From the NCBI RefSeq assembly GCF_034479635.1, contig NZ_CP140153.1, positions 503,501 through 567,500 on the forward strand: DNA of 64,000 nt, read 5' to 3'. Made by a program: the position numbers and the translations under genes. The DNA comes from Guyparkeria halophila. GTDB lineage: Bacteria; Pseudomonadota; Gammaproteobacteria; Halothiobacillales; Halothiobacillaceae. The notes below the pieces were generated by a model. The model ran no database searches. It was not told where the DNA came from and was given only the letters and a program-made list of their open reading frames with translations. Positions 54,917 to 64,000 of the stretch are shown piece by piece; position 1 is the stretch's first letter; each line of letters starts with the position of its first letter.

Positions 54917-56026
54917 ATGAAAAAGCACATCATCGCCATGGCCGTTTCGGCCGCGATCGCCGCTCCAGCGGCTGCCATCGCCGATACCACCCTGTACGGC
55001 AAGATTCATGCGTCATATGATTTCTGGGGCGGTGACGTTGTTGATAACGCCGACTACAGCCTCGCTTCCAACTCCTCGCGTCTCGGCGTCAAGGGCAAGG
55101 AAGCGATCTCCGACGACCTGTCCCTGGTCTACAAGTGGGAAGAGCAGGTCGACTGGGGTGGTGAAGGCGCCGGCATCGGCGGTGCACGCAACACGTTCGT
55201 TGGCTTTTCTGGCAACTGGGGTACGGTCATCTTTGGTCGTCACGACACCCCGTTTAAGGGCGTCCGCGGCAAGTACGACCTGTTCGGTGACACCATCGGT
55301 GATGCGCGCGCCATCGTCCGCGGCCGTGCGCTCGGTTCGAGCACCAACAACTGGGATCAGCGCTACGATAACCAGATTGCCTACTCCACCCCAGATATGG
55401 GTGGCTTTGGTGCAACCGTCGCCTACATCTCGGACACCGACACCCAGGACCTGAACGGTGATGACGTGCTGGATAATCGCACCGATGCGATCAGTGCAAA
55501 CGCGTCCTATGAGGTTGGTGGTTTCGGCATCATCGCTGGCTACGAGCAGCATAACCGTGCTGAGCAAGCTAACTATGAAGACGAGCAGACTGCTTACCGT
55601 ATCGCAGCGCAGTACAAGATGGATGGCTTCAAGGTCATGGGCCTGTACCAGGGCGTTGAAAACGTCAACTATCTCACCGAGTCTCAGGGTGTCGCCCTGG
55701 ACGAGTTCGGCGGCGATATGAGCATGTGGGGTGTCGGTGCCGCTTACAGCTTTGGCAAGAGCACCATCAAGGGCCACTACTTTGCTGCCAGCGAAGTGGA
55801 TAGCCACGCTGACACCGGTGCTGACCTGTGGGCGATTGGCTACGACTACAAGCTGAGCAAGCAGACCACGGTCTACGTTGCTTATGCCGCCGTGTCCAAC
55901 GAGAGTGGTATCGGTGACTATCGGGTCGGCTACAAGACTGGTCACGGCGAAGACGCAGCCGTGGACACTAGCGAGCTGGGCAACGACAGCAACGCCTTCT
56001 CCTTGGGCGTGGTCCACAAGTTCTAA
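54917..56026 (+). CDS. Gram-negative porin (paralogue)
   Basis: A 369-residue porin closely related to the preceding gene: signal MKKHIIAMAVSAAIAAPAAAI, mature start DTTLYGKIHASYD, loop DTPFKGVRGKYDLFGDTIGD and terminal VHKF. The middle third (about 180-280), which should form surface loops, is the most different from the paralogue. The start at 54917 has CGGGAG upstream. Loss of identity in loops with conserved strands suggests divergence of permeability or surface antigenicity. Confidence 0.93.
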   Translation: MKKHIIAMAVSAAIAAPAAAIADTTLYGKIHASYDFWGGDVVDNADYSLASNSSRLGVKGKEAISDDLSLVYKWEEQVDWGGEGAGIGGARNTFVGFSGNWGTVIFGRHDTPFKGVRGKYDLFGDTIGDARAIVRGRALGSSTNNWDQRYDNQIAYSTPDMGGFGATVAYISDTDTQDLNGDDVLDNRTDAISANASYEVGGFGIIAGYEQHNRAEQANYEDEQTAYRIAAQYKMDGFKVMGLYQGVENVNYLTESQGVALDEFGGDMSMWGVGAAYSFGKSTIKGHYFAASEVDSHADTGADLWAIGYDYKLSKQTTVYVAYAAVSNESGIGDYRVGYKTGHGEDAAVDTSELGNDSNAFSLGVVHKF

Positions 56027-56053
56027 CCAATCCTGAGATTGGTCGGAACCACA

Positions 56054-56079
56054 AAGGCGCCTTCGGGCGCCTTTTTTGT
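56054..56079 (+). terminator. Terminator of second porin
   Basis: AAAGGCGCC-TTCG-GGCGCCTTTTTT, identical in its core to terminator 1 of the first porin. Confidence 0.93.
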
Positions 56080-56238
56080 TTTTGATGTGGATACAGGCGC
56101 TACAACGAGAAGGGCGCGGTGAAGCCGAGTGATCGTATCCGGAGGGCATGCGCCCTTCACCTTGAAAAGCATGGGGTGGCGCTTTTGCCGGGGCTTTTCC
56201 TGCGGTATTCCCCGGCGTTATCGGCAGTAGTATGCGGG

Positions 56239-57141
56239 TCAATCGAATCTCGGGCAGTCGGCCAAGGCCGCGGCGAGGCCGGGATAGCGCGGCGTCCACC
56301 CGAGCGCGCGCTGGATGGCGCTGGCATCCACGCGACGGGATTCGCTCAGGAACTCGCGTGCCATCGGGCTGGCCTGCTCGAGGACGGTGGCCAGCGATGC
56401 CTCCGGCGGTTGCGGCAGGCCAAAGTGCGCGGCGATCTGGCGGTAGGTGACGTTGGTCGGGGTGGGCTGGTTGTCGGAGACATTGAAGGTGCCGGTGAGG
56501 GGGTGGCCCGTTTCGATGCGATCGATCAACAGACGCAGGATGTCGGACAGATCCTCGGCATGGATGCGGTTGGACCAGGGTGCCTCGGGCCCGGCGGGCA
56601 CGGGTGTGCCCTGGCGGACCTTATCCACGGGCAGACGATCGCAGGCGTAGATGCCCGTCACGCGCAGCGTGCAGGCGGGGATCTGGTTAGCTTGCGCGTA
56701 CCGTTGGCACTGGCCCTCGGCATTCAGGCGCCGATGCCCCCGATCGTGGGCCGGGGCCGGCGGTGTCGACTCGTCCACCCAGTTCCCGCCCCGATCGCCG
56801 TAGACGCCGGTGGTGCTGATGTAGATCAGGCCGCTCGGCGGGTTCGAGGCCTCGGCCATCCATTTGGCCAGGCGGGTATCGGTCTGTCCCCGGCGCGGCG
56901 GTGGGGCGAGGTAGATCCAGATCGCGCCCTGCGGCGTTGCCTCGGCGGGAAGGTGATCCTCGTCGTCCAGGTCGATCGTGACAGATTGCCAACGACCTTG
57001 ATGGCCGGCGGGGCAGTCAGCCGGGTGGCGGCCGATGGCGACGAGCTCGTGGTCGGTCAGTCGATGGGCGAGTCGTCGTGCGACATCGCCGTAGCCGACC
57101 AGGACGATCGGCGAGCGGTTGGGTTGGGCGTGTGATTGCAT
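56239..57141 (-). CDS. NAD-dependent epimerase/reductase family protein (YeeZ-like)
   Basis: A 300-residue atypical SDR: IVLVGYGDVARRLAHRL is the nucleotide loop, YISTTGVYGDRGG contains the active-site Thr and Tyr region, and LRVTGIY, NRIHAEDLSDIL and FNVSDNQPTP follow the YeeZ/epimerase pattern. The ATG at 57141 is chosen, with 57159 as an alternative. The function is unknown. It stands alone between the porins and the chemoreceptor. Confidence 0.8.
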   Translation of the reverse strand: MQSHAQPNRSPIVLVGYGDVARRLAHRLTDHELVAIGRHPADCPAGHQGRWQSVTIDLDDEDHLPAEATPQGAIWIYLAPPPRRGQTDTRLAKWMAEASNPPSGLIYISTTGVYGDRGGNWVDESTPPAPAHDRGHRRLNAEGQCQRYAQANQIPACTLRVTGIYACDRLPVDKVRQGTPVPAGPEAPWSNRIHAEDLSDILRLLIDRIETGHPLTGTFNVSDNQPTPTNVTYRQIAAHFGLPQPPEASLATVLEQASPMAREFLSESRRVDASAIQRALGWTPRYPGLAAALADCPRFD

Positions 57142-57263
57142 GGGCGGCCTGAACGTCAAGGTGGAGGCAAAGGCGACAAGCCTAGCGCTTCCTCGGGGCG
57201 CCTGCAGTAAGGTCGCTTTCCGATCACCCCAAGGGTTCGTGCTTTCTCAAGTGAGGTCATCAC

Positions 57264-57291
57264 AAAAAACCCGCCGGATGGCGGGTTTTGT
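57264..57291 (-). terminator. Terminator of the chemoreceptor gene
   Basis: AACCCGCC-ATCC-GGCGGGTT followed by TTTTTG on the minus strand, about 30 bases after the chemoreceptor stop. Flanking A/T runs make it usable in both directions. Confidence 0.9.
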
Positions 57292-57319
57292 TGTTTCAGC
57301 GCGTGTGCCGACCGGCGGC

Positions 57320-58960
57320 TTAAAGCTTGAAGCCGGCCAGTCGCGCTTGCAGCTCCTCGGCCAGACGGGCGAGTTCGGCCGAGGCCGTCTTGGTCTGGGT
57401 GGCCCCCTGTGCCGATTCCTCGCTGATCTGCGAGATGGTCTGCACATTGCGGTTGACCTCCTCGGCCACGGCGCTCTGCTCCTCGGCGGCGCTGGCGATC
57501 TGGAAGTTGAGATCGTTGATGCCGTTGACGCCCTGGGCAATCTCGCCCAGGGCCGCCTCGGTCTCCGACATGGCCTGGGTGCTGTGATCGACCTGGTTGT
57601 GCGCGCGCTGCATCGCGGCCACGGCCGCGTTCGAGCGTGATTGCAGCCGATCGATCATGCCGTGGATCTCTTCCGTGGAGCCCTGTGTGCGCGAGGCCAG
57701 CGCGCGGACTTCTTCGGCGACCACGGCGAAGCCGCGCCCGTGTTCGCCGGCACGGGCGGCCTCGATCGCCGCGTTGAGGGCCAGCAGGTTGGTCTGGTCG
57801 GCGATCGCGCCGATCACGTCGAGCACCTTGCCGATCTCCTCGGATTCGGCCTTGAGCGAGTCGATTGTGTCCGAGGACTGGCGGATCTCGTCGGAGAGGA
57901 TGCCCACCGCGTTGACTGCATTGCCGAGGATGGTCTGGCCGTGCTTGGCTGAGTCGTTGGCCGACTGCGCACTCTGCGAGGCATCCGAGGCATTGCGGGC
58001 CACGTCCTCGACGGTGGCGGTCATCTGGTTCATGGCTGCGGCGACCTGCTCGATCTCCTGCATCTGACGCGCCACGCCACGATCGGTCTGCTCGGAGACC
58101 GCCGAGGTCTCCTCCGCGGCGGAAGCCAGCTGCTCGGAGGCCTCGCCGATGCGTTTGAGGGTATCGCGCAGGGATTCGCGCGCGGTGTTCATGTGGGTGA
58201 TGATCTCGGCGATCTCGTCGCGGCTGTCGAGTTGCACCGGCTCGTTGAGGTTGCCCTCGGCGAAGTTGGTGGCAAAGCGGTCGGCCGCCTTGAGGCCACG
58301 CGTGACGCCATGGATGATCCAGGCGGCGATCATGATGATGATCAGGACGTTGATCACCGTGATGCCCAGCGAGATCATCACGTCTTGCTCGACCCGCTCA
58401 CTGGTGCGGGCTAGCTCCTCCTCCATGTTGTCGCGCAGGATGCCCTCGTAGGTGCTCGCTGCCTGCTCGAATCTCGGCAGCACTTCGGTGAGGGTAAGGA
58501 TCAGCAAGGCCTGGGCACCGACGTAGTTGCCTTCCTCAAGTTTCTGGATCAGCGGCAGGAAGGCGACGTTGACCAGTTCTTCCTGCGTCGAGAACAGGGC
58601 CTGCTGAGCCTCGTTGGACTCGGTCTGGCGGTGCTCGATGGTGGCGATCTTGGCGTTGACCTCCTCGAGCGCCGCGAGGTTGTCCCGGATGATGTCCATG
58701 TGCTGGTCGATGCCGTGAGCGTGCATCGCGGCCGTACGCCCCTGCGGATCGTGTTGCAGTGCCAGCAACGACTGGGTGGTCATCTGGTTGAGCAACTGCA
58801 CCGAGGTGCCGACGTGGTTGATCGGCATGATGCGCAACTCGTGGTTCTTCTCGGCGAGTTCGTGGCCCTTGAGTTCGGCATAGATGCCGAACAGGCTGGT
58901 GGCGACCGTGGCGGCGCCGGCAAGGACCACGAGCAGGATGAGTTTGGCCTTGATGGTCAT
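57320..58960 (-). CDS. Methyl-accepting chemotaxis protein
   Basis: A 546-residue receptor with two membrane segments (about 5-25 and 195-215), a small helical-bundle periplasmic sensor between them, HAMP (about 218-270) and a long cytoplasmic coiled coil with the CheA/CheW tip [20 protein letters not shown] continuing [15 protein letters not shown]. No C-terminal CheR-binding pentapeptide is present. The ligand is unknown. A FliA-type promoter upstream ties it to the flagellar regulon. Confidence 0.94.
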   Translation of the reverse strand: MTIKAKLILLVVLAGAATVATSLFGIYAELKGHELAEKNHELRIMPINHVGTSVQLLNQMTTQSLLALQHDPQGRTAAMHAHGIDQHMDIIRDNLAALEEVNAKIATIEHRQTESNEAQQALFSTQEELVNVAFLPLIQKLEEGNYVGAQALLILTLTEVLPRFEQAASTYEGILRDNMEEELARTSERVEQDVMISLGITVINVLIIIMIAAWIIHGVTRGLKAADRFATNFAEGNLNEPVQLDSRDEIAEIITHMNTARESLRDTLKRIGEASEQLASAAEETSAVSEQTDRGVARQMQEIEQVAAAMNQMTATVEDVARNASDASQSAQSANDSAKHGQTILGNAVNAVGILSDEIRQSSDTIDSLKAESEEIGKVLDVIGAIADQTNLLALNAAIEAARAGEHGRGFAVVAEEVRALASRTQGSTEEIHGMIDRLQSRSNAAVAAMQRAHNQVDHSTQAMSETEAALGEIAQGVNGINDLNFQIASAAEEQSAVAEEVNRNVQTISQISEESAQGATQTKTASAELARLAEELQARLAGFKL

Positions 58961-59077
58961 GGTGGTGGCAATGCTCCTGTAGTGGCTCGAGTCGCCCTGC
59001 CGTCACTTTGGAAACACCCGCGGCAGCGGGGTCATGGGTGACTTTGCGGTGAGGGGCTCTCGCTCGTCTTGTTGGTT

Positions 59078-59104
59078 CTATCGGTCGATCGGCGGCCGAC
59101 TTTA
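59078..59104 (-). promoter_or_regulatory. Predicted FliA (sigma-28) promoter of the chemoreceptor
   Basis: Reading leftward: TAAAGTCG, an 11-base spacer, ACCGATAG. It agrees with TAAAGTTT-N11-GCCGATAA at most positions with exact spacing, about 118 bases before the start codon. Confidence 0.7.
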
Positions 59105-59293
59105 GCGAAGCGCGGGACTTTTCGTCCACGCCGTCGCGCGTGGGGCAGGTCTAGCCAGAATCATGCCGAAGGCAGCTGTTGGTATCGGGGCGACGTCTGC
59201 GCGGGCGTCGGATGCAGGCGCCCGTCGATCGTCAATGGCTTGACGGCCCCGGGCGCCCTGACGATTCATCGAGATCCGTCGGGGACCCGCAAA

Positions 59294-59325
59294 CAAAAAA
59301 CCCCGCGTCGGGAAGGCGCGGGGTC
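59294..59325 (-). terminator. Terminator of dsbC
   Basis: ACCCCGCG / CGCGGGGT stem with a short loop and a TTTTTT run on the minus strand, about 20-50 bases after the dsbC stop. The rest of the 388-base gap (58961-59348) holds the chemoreceptor leader and promoter and no gene. Confidence 0.88.
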
Positions 59326-59348
59326 GGTCATCGAGTGAGGCGAGGTGC

Positions 59349-60116
59349 TCAGCCGCCGCTTTGCTCGATGGCCTGCAGCACGACGTTGGCCGGACGGTAG
59401 CCGGGCATGGCCGCCCCGTTGGGCAGGATGGTGTACGGGGTGCCGCTCATGCCCAGACGGCTGGAGAGCGCCATGTTCTCCTTGATCATGTCATTGCGGC
59501 AGGCCTGGGCATCGACCGAGCCGCCCTTCATGGCGCGATCGAGGGCGTCCTTCGGGTCATCGGCGCAGGCCACTTTCGAGGAGATCTCGAAGCCTTTCGA
59601 ACCCGGCCCCTGTCGCGGCGTGAGGATGTAGGTCACCTCGACGCCGGCCTCACGCAATTTCGGCAGTTCCTTGTGGAGCTTGTCGCAGAACGGGCAGGTC
59701 GGGTCGGTGAGGATGGTGATCGAATGCCTGGTCTCGCCGTCGGCCGGGTAGACCAGCTTGCGCTCACCGGGTACGTCCTCGAGCGCGGCGATGCGCTGGG
59801 CATCCTGCTTGCCCTGGGTCAGGTTCTGGCGGTTCTCGACGTCGATCAGGTCGCCGGCGATCAGGTACTTGCCGTCGGCGGTGACGTAGGCGATCTGCCC
59901 GTTGGAGGTCAGCTCGTAGATGCCCTTGGCGGGTGTTTCCTCGATCGAGTCGATCGGTACGCCCGGCATGTGTTTCTGGATGCTGGCGGTGATCGCATCC
60001 TTGTCGTCGGCCATCACCGCGGTGCTCGGCAAGGCCAGGGCGAAGGCCAGGGCGAAAGCCGGGGGCAGCGCGGTCAGTCCGCGACGGGTGGCAAGCGGGA
60101 GACGAGTGTTTCGCAT
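59349..60116 (-). CDS. dsbC: Thiol:disulfide interchange protein DsbC
   Basis: A 255-residue periplasmic disulfide isomerase. It has a signal peptide (cleavage after VMA near residue 36), an N-terminal dimerisation domain (about 40-100) and a thioredoxin-fold domain with CPFC in DPTCPFCDKLH and cis-Pro loop SGTPYTI. A second cysteine pair (VACADD and AQACRND) matches the structural disulfide of DsbC. It may help fold LptD, which has disulfides. Confidence 0.94.
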   Translation of the reverse strand: MRNTRLPLATRRGLTALPPAFALAFALALPSTAVMADDKDAITASIQKHMPGVPIDSIEETPAKGIYELTSNGQIAYVTADGKYLIAGDLIDVENRQNLTQGKQDAQRIAALEDVPGERKLVYPADGETRHSITILTDPTCPFCDKLHKELPKLREAGVEVTYILTPRQGPGSKGFEISSKVACADDPKDALDRAMKGGSVDAQACRNDMIKENMALSSRLGMSGTPYTILPNGAAMPGYRPANVVLQAIEQSGG

Positions 60117-60296
60117 TGGGTAATCAACCTGGGTTTGTATGGTCGTGTCCGGATATTCGGCCGGCGGCCCGAACTTGGAGTGCCGAGTCCCGGCGGGGTT
60201 CCGTAATCGCCACGTAATTGTGGCATCCCTGCAAGGTCACGGCGAGCGTTGGCGATATTGACCGGCATCGATGGGCTATCACCCCCTGTCGGCGCA

Positions 60297-61202
60297 TCAG
60301 CCGCGCGGGTGGTGCTCGGCGTGCAGGGCCTGCAGACGGGCGGTGGCCACATGCGTGTAGATCTGAGTGGTTGACAGATCGGCGTGCCCTAGCAGCATCT
60401 GCAGGGCGCGCAGATCGGCGCCGTGATTGAGCAGGTGCGTGGCAAAGGCATGTCGCAGGGTATGAGGTGAGGGCAGTCGCGCCAACCCGGCCTCGCGGGC
60501 ATGGTGCTTGAGGCGGTACCAGAAGGCCTGGCGGGTCAGGGGCGTGGCCCGGTTGGTGACGAACACGGCCGCGGTCTGTCGCTCGCCCAGCATCGTCGGT
60601 CGCGCCTGGTCGAGGTAGCGGCGCAGCCAGTCGATCGCCTCGTCGCCGATCGGCACCAGGCGTTCGCGCCCGCCCTTGCCGGTGATGCGCGCCAGGCCGT
60701 GGGCGAGATGGATCTCGTTGAGTCTCAGGTTGACCAGTTCCGAGACCCGCAGGCCGGTGGCGTAGAGCGTCTCGAGCATGGCGCGGTCGCGCAGGCCCAG
60801 CGGCGAGCCGGTGTCGGGGGCGTTCAGCAGGGCCTCGACGTCGGCCTCGCTCAGATCGGTCGGCAGCGCGCGGGGGCGGCGCGGTGCTGGCAGGTCGGTG
60901 GCCGGGTTGGGCTGGATCAATCCCTCGCGATTGGCCCAGGCATAAAACCGGCGCAGGGCCGAGCGCATGCGGCCCACGGAACGTGGGGCCGCCCCCTCGG
61001 CCAGTCGCTCGCCGAGAAGGCGGTTCAGGGCATTGCCGTCGGCGTCGGCCAGGGCGCGGCTTTCGTCCAGTGCGGCGGTCCCCGAGAGTCGGCGCGCGGT
61101 CAATTCCAGGTCGCGTCGGTAGGCCGCGCGACTGTTCTCCGCCAGGTTTTCCTCCAGCCAGAGTGCCTCGATGAAGGCCGTGATCAATTCGTCGTCCCGC
61201 AT
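60297..61202 (-). CDS. xerD: Tyrosine recombinase XerD
   Basis: A 301-residue recombinase resolving chromosome dimers at dif with XerC. The SAM-like N-terminal domain (about 1-90) is followed by the catalytic domain with Arg in ATGLRVSEL, Lys in ITGKGGRERLVP, HTLRHAFATHLL, LLGHADLSTTQIY (His and nucleophile Tyr). ATG 61202 gives the normal length. XerD rather than XerC is favoured by the adjacent dsbC, a common order. Confidence 0.93.
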   Translation of the reverse strand: MRDDELITAFIEALWLEENLAENSRAAYRRDLELTARRLSGTAALDESRALADADGNALNRLLGERLAEGAAPRSVGRMRSALRRFYAWANREGLIQPNPATDLPAPRRPRALPTDLSEADVEALLNAPDTGSPLGLRDRAMLETLYATGLRVSELVNLRLNEIHLAHGLARITGKGGRERLVPIGDEAIDWLRRYLDQARPTMLGERQTAAVFVTNRATPLTRQAFWYRLKHHAREAGLARLPSPHTLRHAFATHLLNHGADLRALQMLLGHADLSTTQIYTHVATARLQALHAEHHPRG

Positions 61203-61846
61203 CGGGCTCGCTCTCGGTGGGTCGTGTCCGCGGAGTTTATATTTCGGCGGACAGCGTGCATGTCGACGGACAGTATGGCGTGCCGGCTCGGGACCATGGC
61301 AGCGAAACGCCTGATCTGACAACGGATCGGCGAGGATTTCCCACCTTTTCAGACCGGTTGTCCACTTTTTTATCCACAATCAGGCCGTCTTTTATGCCGA
61401 TCTACCACAAGCAGCGCCAGGGCGCCAAGCCCCGCCGGGGCGATCGTTCGCCAGTGGCGTCGCGAAATGACAATAACCATGTATAACAACATGTTATTTA
61501 ATTTGCCGAGGTGGGCTGATCCGACTGGCCAAAAAATGCGCAATCCGTGCAACTGCCTGATCGGGCTTTGTCCGGCGTGGTTGTTGGCGTGTTTTCCACT
61601 AGGTTGTCCACAGCTTCTGTGCATAAGTGAAATCGGCCGGAGGCAATCCCTTTTCCACCAACCGGTTAGCGGCGGTTTCTGTCATTTTTTTCGGGATGTG
61701 CCTGCTAAGTCGGACAAGGTGCTTCCCAGCCACGCGGCGAATTTTGCTAATCTTGCGCGGTGCGATTGCCCCGGTCCCGTGCCGGGGCGGTGCCTGCTTC
61801 TATTACAGGTGCGACAAACCGATACACGATTACCGATGGAGTCTAT
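61203..61846. other. Non-coding region with DnaA-box-like sites and an AT-rich palindrome
   Basis: A 644-base gap without a supported gene. It holds a perfect DnaA box TTATCCACA (61370-61378), near matches TTGTCCACT (61358-61366), TTTTCCACT (61592-61600) and TTGTCCACA (61604-61612), and an AT-rich stretch with the inverted repeat ATAAC-AACAT-GTTAT (61483-61497). It must also contain the promoters of acs and xerD. Confidence 0.5.
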
Positions 61847-63808
<1,962 letters not shown>

Positions 63809-63831
63809 GCCATCCGCTCTCGCTGAATCGA

Positions 63832-63867
63832 AAAGCCCCCGTAGCCGATGGCTGCGGGGGTTTTTGT
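63832..63867 (+). terminator. Terminator of acs
   Basis: AGCCCCCG and AGCC arms pair with GGCT and CGGGGGTTT around a GAT loop, followed by a T run. Confidence 0.88.
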
Positions 63868-63879
63868 TTGTGAGTCTGA

Positions 63880-63908
63880 AGCTGATAGCTGATAGCTGGA
63901 AGCTTGAA
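63880..63908. repeat. Short tandem repeat AGCTGAT
   Basis: AGCTGATAGCTGATAGCTGGAAGC directly after the acs terminator: two full copies of a seven-base unit plus a variant. No gene is seen between here and the window end. Confidence 0.6.
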
Positions 63909-64000
63909 GAGATCAGAGCTCAGAGGTCAGTTGGTCGAGGCTTTCCCGTGGTTGACGCCCAGAGGGGGGGCGGGCCAACCATCTCGCCCAGCTTCCGCAT

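Noticed and set aside
61479-61497. ATGTATAA near the AT-rich palindrome, identical to the strongest litR operator box
   Set aside because: Neighbouring positions at 11-base steps do not match the box pattern, so I do not count acs as a LitR target.

Overview
The window comes from a GC-rich gammaproteobacterium. The truncated soxY at the left edge, the Calvin-cycle phosphoribulokinase and the gammaproteobacterial gene orders (lptD-surA-pdxA-rsmA-apaG-apaH and mrdA-rodA-mltB-rlpA-dac-ybeD-lipB-lipA) point to a sulfur-oxidising chemolithoautotroph. A Halothiobacillaceae-like organism (Halothiobacillus/Guyparkeria) is my best guess; this is inference, not a database result.

Layout. 1-4 kb: soxY (cut by the window edge), a sigma-54 type promoter with an upstream inverted-repeat cluster, and a sigma-54-dependent two-component system (response regulator and histidine kinase) that is the obvious candidate to control sox. 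4-11 kb: bioF, an OmpA-like lipoprotein, a DUF192 protein, malic enzyme, a 5'-3' exonuclease, rluE and an unrecognised 403-residue protein. 11-19 kb: a six-gene leftward operon (flavin oxidoreductase, DUF1365, cyclopropane-fatty-acid-synthase homologue, MFS carrier, DUF3833 lipoprotein, chalcone-isomerase-like protein), divergent from a DUF2256 mini-protein and a photolyase. 19-25 kb: a membrane diguanylate cyclase, prk, yrhK, trmB, thiG, ygfZ, ygfX. 25.5-30 kb: coaE and type IV pilus genes pilD, pilC, pilB. 30-33 kb: a short LOV photoreceptor, a LitR-type MerR regulator (frameshifted as read) and a divergent SDR/NTF2 pair. 33-43 kb: an MFS carrier and the long leftward envelope/housekeeping operon adk-lptD-surA-pdxA-rsmA-pgl-apaG-apaH. 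43-53 kb: ppa and the rightward cell-wall and lipoate cluster, with REP-like palindromes around lipB and lipA. 53-64 kb: two tandem porins, a YeeZ-like protein, a chemoreceptor with a FliA-type promoter, dsbC, xerD, a 644-base non-coding region with DnaA-box-like sites, and acs.

The most interesting system is a predicted blue-light response split over two loci 14 kb apart. A short LOV protein very like the Pseudomonas putida short-LOV family sits next to a LitR/CarH-type MerR regulator. Both the litR/SDR intergenic region and the oxidoreductase/photolyase intergenic region carry four tandem boxes of the form nTnTACAn at exact 11-base spacing, which is the architecture known for CarH-type operators. 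The predicted regulon joins DNA photorepair to membrane-lipid modification. The litR reading frame is broken at a run of seven G, which is either a sequence error or a real (possibly phase-variable) inactivation.
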